From the NCBI RefSeq assembly GCF_023897065.1, contig NZ_JAMHIV010000060.1, positions 1 to 36,674 of the forward strand: 36,674 nt of DNA, written 5' to 3'. Position numbers and translations under genes: made by a program. Source of the DNA: Crossiella sp. SN42. Lineage in GTDB: Bacteria; Actinomycetota; Actinomycetes; Mycobacteriales; Pseudonocardiaceae. Positions 32,831-36,674 of this stretch are shown in pieces (within the stretch, counting starts at the first letter, position 1; the number at the start of each line of letters is the position of its first letter). The notes beneath the pieces are model-generated. The model had not been told where the DNA came from and searched no databases. It saw nothing but the letters and a program-made list of their open reading frames with translations.

Positions 32831-33444
32831 GCCGGGGCGACCGCCAGGACCTGGCCGAGCGGGCCACCATGCTGGCCAACCTGGCCGAGACGATCACCCT
32901 GGGCACCATCGAGGACACCATCCGGATGGGCATGAGGCGGCTCGGCCCGCTCACCGGCGACGCGGCCCGGCTCGCCGACCTGGCCGCGGCCTACCGGGCG
33001 GCCGCCACCGAGCTGCGCGACACCGGGGCCGAGCTGCTCGCCGAGTACGCGCAAACCGTGCCCTGGCAAGGGGAAGCGGCGGCCGAGGCGGCCGCGGTGA
33101 TCACCACCCAGGGCCGCAAGCTCGGTGAGGACGCGGAGGTGCTGGCCGCGATCTCCGCGCTGCTGTCCGGGCACGCCGAGCGCTTCGCCCAGGCCCGCCG
33201 CGAGCACGAGGAGCTGCACCAGCGCTTCGTCGACCTCAGCCACCGGGTGAGCCTGGTGCTGCCGGTGCTGCACCTGGATCCCGGTGGCGCGCTGGCCTTC
33301 ACCGCGCTGGTGGCGGACGCGCTGACCGACTCGGCCGCGCTGCTGGAGTCGGTGCGCGCGGACGCCGACGCGGTGGCCGAGGGCCTGCGCCGGGTCCAGG
33401 ACGGCGGGGTGGCCGCGGCCAGGGAACTGGCCACACACCGCTGA
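32827..33444 (+). CDS. Helical WXG-motif protein, partner of the preceding gene
   Basis: A 205-residue, almost wholly helical protein rich in alanine and charged residues. It contains VPWQGEAAAEAAAVI near residues 78-92, a clear WXG turn, so the first 110 residues resemble the WXG100/ESX fold. The second half (from LSGHAERFAQ) is a long helical hairpin. The GTG start overlaps the stop of the ESX-like gene (GTGA), so the two are coupled and may form a heterodimer like EsxA/EsxB or PE/PPE pairs. A toxin domain is not evident. It ends 5 bases before the convergent FdhF gene. Confidence 0.75.
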   Translation: MSRGDRQDLAERATMLANLAETITLGTIEDTIRMGMRRLGPLTGDAARLADLAAAYRAAATELRDTGAELLAEYAQTVPWQGEAAAEAAAVITTQGRKLGEDAEVLAAISALLSGHAERFAQARREHEELHQRFVDLSHRVSLVLPVLHLDPGGALAFTALVADALTDSAALLESVRADADAVAEGLRRVQDGGVAAARELATHR

Positions 33445-33448
33445 CCCG

Positions 33449-35758
33449 CTAGCCCCGGCGCGGCTCCAGCCGGACCACGATCGACTTGGACATCGGCGTG
33501 TTGGACACCCGCGCCGTGGCATCCAGTGGCACCAGGGCGTTGGCCTCGGGGAAGTAGGCCGCCGCGCAGCCGCGCGCGGTCGGGTAGGCGATCACCCGGA
33601 ACCGCTCGGCCCTGCGCTCCTTGATCTTCTGCGGGTCCTCCGCCCACTCGCTGATCAGGTCCACGATCGTGCCGTCCGGGATCTCCAGCTCGGCCAGGTC
33701 CTCCGGGTTCACGAACACCACCCGGCGGCCGTCCTGCACGCCCCGGTAGCGGTCGTCCAGGCCGTAGATGGTGGTGTTGTACTGGTCGTGGCTGCGCACG
33801 GTCTGCAACAGCAGCCGTCCGGCGGGCAGGTCGGGGGCCTCGAAGGTGTTCACCGTCAGGTTGGCCCGGCCGGTGCTGGTCTCGAAGGTGCGGGAGTCCC
33901 TCGGCGGGTGCGGCAGCACAAAGCCGTCCGGCTGGCGGACCCTGCGGTTGAAGTCGGCGAAACCCGGTACCACGCGGGCGATCCGGTCCCTGATCTTGTC
34001 GTAGTCCCGCTCGAACTGCGCCCACGGCACCGGGTGCCCGTCGCCGAGGGTGGCCCGCGCGGCCCGGCAGATGATCGCCACCTCGGAGAGCAGCGCGGGC
34101 GAGGAGGGCTTGAGCCGCCCTCGGGAGCGGTGCACCACCGACATCGAGTCCTCGACCGTGACGAACTGGTCCTTGCCCGCCTGCGGATCGCGGTCGGTGC
34201 GGCCCAGGGTCGGGAAGATCAGCGCGGTGCGGCCGTGCACCACGTGCGAGCGGTTCAGCTTGGTGGAGACCTGCACGGTCAGCGAGCAGTTGCGCAGCGC
34301 GGCCTCACTGATCTCGCTGTCCGGGGTGGCCGCGGCGAAGTTGCCGCCCATGGCCAGGAACACCCTGGCGTGCCCGTCCCGCATGGCGCGCAACGACTCC
34401 ACCGTGTCGAAGCCGTGCCTGCGCGGCACGGTGATGTGGAACTCGTGCTCCAGCGCGGCCAGGAACTCCTCCGGCATCTTCTCCCACACGCCCATGGTGC
34501 GGTCGCCTTGCACGTTGGAGTGCCCGCGCACCGGGCACACGCCCGCGCCCGGCTTGCCGATCATGCCCCTGGTCAGCAGGACGTTCACGACTTCCTGGAT
34601 GGTGGGCACCGAGTGCTTGTGCTGGGTGAGCCCCATCGCCCAGCAGATCACCGTGCGCTCGGAGTCCATCAGCATCCGGCTGAACCGGGCGATCTCCTTG
34701 CGGGACAAGCCGGTCGCCCGGTCCACCTCGGACCAGTCCAGCTGCTGCAGGTGCTCGGCGTAGGCCTCGAAACCGTGCGTGTGCCGCTGCACGAAGTCCC
34801 AGTCCACCACGGTGCCCGGCGCGGCCCGCTCGGCCAGCAGCAGCAGGTGCCCGACGGCCTGGAACAGCGCCAGGTCGCCGCCGAGGCGGATCTGCAGGAA
34901 CAGGTCGGCCAGCGGGGTGCCCCGCCCGATCAGGCCGCGCACGTTCTGCGGGTTCTTGAACCGCATCAGCCCGGCCTCGGGCAGCGGGTTCACCGCGACG
35001 ATCTTCGCGCCGCGCTGCTTGGCCTGCTCCAGCGAGGACAGCATGCGCGGGTGGTTGGTGCCGGGGTTCTGCCCCACCACCACGATCAGGTCCGCGGACT
35101 CCAGGTCGGCCAGGCTGACCGAGCCCTTGCCGATGCCGATGGTCTCCTTCAGCGCCGCGCCGGAGGACTCGTGGCACATGTTGGAGCAGTCCGGCAGGTT
35201 GTTCGTGCCCAGGCTGCGCGCGAACAGCTGCCACAGGAACGCGGCCTCGTTGCTGGTGCGGCCGGAGGTGTAGAAGATCGCGTCATCCGGCGAGGGCAGC
35301 CCGCGGAGCTGTTCGGCCAGCAGCTCGAAGGCGCTGTCCCAGGAGATCGGCTCGTAGTGGCTGCCGCCGGGCCGCAGCACCATCGGCTCGGTCAGCCTGC
35401 CCTGCTGGCCCAGCCAGTAGTCGGTCTTGGCAGCCAGCTCGCGGACCGGGTGCGCGGCGAAGAACTCCCGGCCCACGGTGCGCTTGGTCGCCTCCTCGGC
35501 CACCGCCTTGGCGCCGTTCTCGCAGAACTCGGCCACCTTGCGGTGCCCCTGGGCTTCCGGCCAGGCGCAGCCGGGACAGTCGTAGCCTTCGCGCTGGTTC
35601 AGCAGCCGCAGGGTGCGGGCCGAGCGCAGCGCGCCCATCTGCTCGATGCCGTGCCGCAGCGAGACCAGGACCCCGGGGATCCCGGCGGCCCACTGCTTGG
35701 GCCGGGAGACCGACAGCTCGGTCTCGTCGACATCGTGTTCGGGTGCCTCACGCGCCAT
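33449..35758 (-). CDS. FdhF/YdeP-family molybdopterin oxidoreductase
   Basis: A 769-residue member of the DMSO-reductase superfamily. The N-terminal YDCPGCAWPE with C79 (EFCENGAKA) gives the family-specific cysteine cluster. Cofactor-binding blocks are TSGRTSNEAAFLWQLFAR, CSNMCHESSGAALKETIG, VVVGQNPGTNHPRMLSSLE and AMGLTQHKH. A C-terminal cofactor domain has LLLQTVRSHDQYNTTIYGLDDRYRG. E. coli YdeP is of similar length. The electron partner and substrate are unproven; formate is suggested by fdhD and the OFA gene nearby. ATG at 35758 has AGGATGG upstream; a start far upstream at 35998 would enter the neighbouring gene. It is convergent with the WXG pair. Confidence 0.94.
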   Translation of the reverse strand: MAREAPEHDVDETELSVSRPKQWAAGIPGVLVSLRHGIEQMGALRSARTLRLLNQREGYDCPGCAWPEAQGHRKVAEFCENGAKAVAEEATKRTVGREFFAAHPVRELAAKTDYWLGQQGRLTEPMVLRPGGSHYEPISWDSAFELLAEQLRGLPSPDDAIFYTSGRTSNEAAFLWQLFARSLGTNNLPDCSNMCHESSGAALKETIGIGKGSVSLADLESADLIVVVGQNPGTNHPRMLSSLEQAKQRGAKIVAVNPLPEAGLMRFKNPQNVRGLIGRGTPLADLFLQIRLGGDLALFQAVGHLLLLAERAAPGTVVDWDFVQRHTHGFEAYAEHLQQLDWSEVDRATGLSRKEIARFSRMLMDSERTVICWAMGLTQHKHSVPTIQEVVNVLLTRGMIGKPGAGVCPVRGHSNVQGDRTMGVWEKMPEEFLAALEHEFHITVPRRHGFDTVESLRAMRDGHARVFLAMGGNFAAATPDSEISEAALRNCSLTVQVSTKLNRSHVVHGRTALIFPTLGRTDRDPQAGKDQFVTVEDSMSVVHRSRGRLKPSSPALLSEVAIICRAARATLGDGHPVPWAQFERDYDKIRDRIARVVPGFADFNRRVRQPDGFVLPHPPRDSRTFETSTGRANLTVNTFEAPDLPAGRLLLQTVRSHDQYNTTIYGLDDRYRGVQDGRRVVFVNPEDLAELEIPDGTIVDLISEWAEDPQKIKERRAERFRVIAYPTARGCAAAYFPEANALVPLDATARVSNTPMSKSIVVRLEPRRG

Positions 35759-35813
35759 GGCACCATCCTGCGCTCGGGTGGCCGCAAACCACCAATCGGG
35801 CGTAGCCCGCACT

Positions 35814-36584
35814 TCACCCGTCCGGAGTAGCAAGCCATTCCCGCAGCACCGCCGCGTCCCGCCGGAAGATCGCCGGAGAGTCCTCCGGCACGAACTCCAC
35901 CAGCGCGAACCGGTCCCGCCCGTCCGCGGCGAGCTCGGCGAGCACCGGTCGCCACAGGTCTTCCCGATCGGCCAGCGGCAGCCGGTCCTGCCCGCCACCC
36001 GGACCCCAGCTGAACACGTGCGCGGTCACCAGGTCCGGCAGCAGCGCCCGCACCTCGGTCAGCGCGGAGCCCACGTCCTGCCCGCCGGCCGGCTGCCAGT
36101 ACGGCACCACCTCGGCCCGGTCCACCTCGCCGAACAGCGCGGTCGCCGAGGCCAGCGTGTCGGTCAGCGTGTTCCGGTGGTACTCCACCGCGATCCGGAT
36201 GCCCAGCTCCCCGGCGGCCTCGGCCGCGCGCCGCAACGCGTGCACGGTCGCCGCCCGCTCATCCGGACTGGCTTCCGCGGACCCGAGCTTCCCGGCCCAC
36301 ACCCGGATCAGCGGCGCACCGAGCACGGCCGCGGTGCGCACCACCGGCGCCAGCTCGGCCGGATCGCTGTGCCCGGCCCGGTAGTAGGAGCCGTAGGCGG
36401 CCACGGCAAGCCCGGCCTGCGCGGTCAGCTTGCGGGTGGCCTCGGCGGCGGCGAGATCACCGGCAGGCACATGGACGTCGCCGCCCCACTCGATCGCCGA
36501 CAACCCGGCTTCTTCGACCAGCCGCACCACTTCGGGCACACCCAGCTGCCGGAAGGTTACCGAGACCAGCCCAGGAACAATCAC
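35814..36584 (-). CDS. Sugar phosphate isomerase/epimerase (TIM-barrel) family protein
   Basis: A 256-residue xylose-isomerase-like TIM barrel. Motifs include LVSVTFRQLGVPEVVRLVEEAG at the start, IEWGGDVHVP, RVWAGKLGS, RIAVEYHRNTLTDT with the likely metal-binding glutamate and histidine, VTAHVFSW, and FALVEFVPEDS. Substrates in this family are keto-sugars or inositol derivatives. The GTG start at 36584 follows AAGGAG. A LacI-type palindrome lies 24 bases upstream, fitting sugar-responsive control. It ends 55 bases before the FdhF start region on the same strand, and transcription may continue into that gene. Confidence 0.88.
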   Translation of the reverse strand: MIVPGLVSVTFRQLGVPEVVRLVEEAGLSAIEWGGDVHVPAGDLAAAEATRKLTAQAGLAVAAYGSYYRAGHSDPAELAPVVRTAAVLGAPLIRVWAGKLGSAEASPDERAATVHALRRAAEAAGELGIRIAVEYHRNTLTDTLASATALFGEVDRAEVVPYWQPAGGQDVGSALTEVRALLPDLVTAHVFSWGPGGGQDRLPLADREDLWRPVLAELAADGRDRFALVEFVPEDSPAIFRRDAAVLREWLATPDG

Positions 36585-36607
36585 GGCATCTCCTTGCGGC
36601 TACGGTT

Positions 36608-36621
36608 GGAATGCGCTTTCC
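36608..36621. promoter_or_regulatory. LacI-family-type operator upstream of the isomerase gene
   Basis: GGAATGCGCTTTCC is a 14-base palindrome with a central CG and one mismatched pair (T-T), one base from the perfect GGAAAGCGCTTTCC. Central-CG sites of this type are usual for LacI-family sugar repressors. The site begins 24 bases upstream of the isomerase start. No LacI gene is in the window. Confidence 0.55.
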
Positions 36622-36674
36622 GCAACATCCTACCGGCGACAACTTCCTGCGAAAGAGGCGTGGCGCGCCAGCGA

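Noticed and set aside
33449-35998. Start of the FdhF gene at 35998
   Set aside because: It would run 185 bases into the isomerase gene on the same strand in another frame, and the added 80 residues have no similarity; ATG at 35758 has a ribosome site.

Overview
This 36.7 kb window is very GC-rich chromosomal DNA with actinobacterial gene content: GTG/TTG starts, a mycothiol-type nitroreductase, two tandem clpP genes, WXG-type proteins, an Eis-like acetyltransferase and an FdhF/OFA/FdhD group. I infer a member of the Pseudonocardiales (Amycolatopsis/Saccharothrix/Crossiella-like). The species cannot be fixed from the sequence. No phage, transposase, CRISPR array or biosynthetic cluster was seen.

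The backbone is a gene order known from Mycobacterium tuberculosis (Rv2467 down to Rv2457c). pepN (minus) is divergent from the mycothiol-dependent nitroreductase (plus), followed on the plus strand by rpiB, nei, tig, clpP1, clpP2 and clpX. Two blocks interrupt it. Block A (about 3.4-10.0 kb) holds an aldehyde dehydrogenase, L-serine ammonia-lyase, cold-shock protein, a HTH regulator, a metallo-hydrolase and a ComB-family phosphatase. Block B (about 11.7-19.9 kb) holds a membrane protein, an Eis-like acetyltransferase, a DinB/maleylpyruvate-isomerase-type protein, divergent SUFU and NADAR genes, an acyltransferase, a TetR/NTF2-like pair, tRNA-Gly(TCC), tRNA-Pro(TGG), and a lipoprotein/response-regulator pair.

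Downstream of clpX come an RBBP9/YdeN-like hydrolase that lacks its nucleophile, two translationally coupled secreted serine proteases (S8 then S1), and a Tat-exported esterase-like protein. Next is a formate/oxalate-flavoured group: a CoA transferase III, fdhD, an OFA-family transporter with its 37-residue partner, and, after three unrelated genes, an FdhF/YdeP molybdoenzyme. A two-gene unit of WXG/ESX-like helical proteins and a sugar-phosphate isomerase-like gene complete the window.

The regulatory DNA is rich. It includes a sigma-R/SigH-type promoter before the nitroreductase, a 30-bp-period repeat with a GACCGGTC core followed by a cytosine-tract leader with strong G-quadruplex potential, and twin palindromic operators 31 bp apart at tetR. 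It also includes a ClgR-like CGC-N5-GCG box before clpP1 that overlaps the tig terminator, a 15-bp-arm inverted repeat between fdhD and the OFA gene, a LacI-type palindrome at the right edge, and several perfect-stem terminators. Much of this is standard core biology. The least explained items are the repeat/G-tract leader, the serine-less hydrolase next to the protease pair, the SUFU/NADAR pair and the orphan WXG pair.
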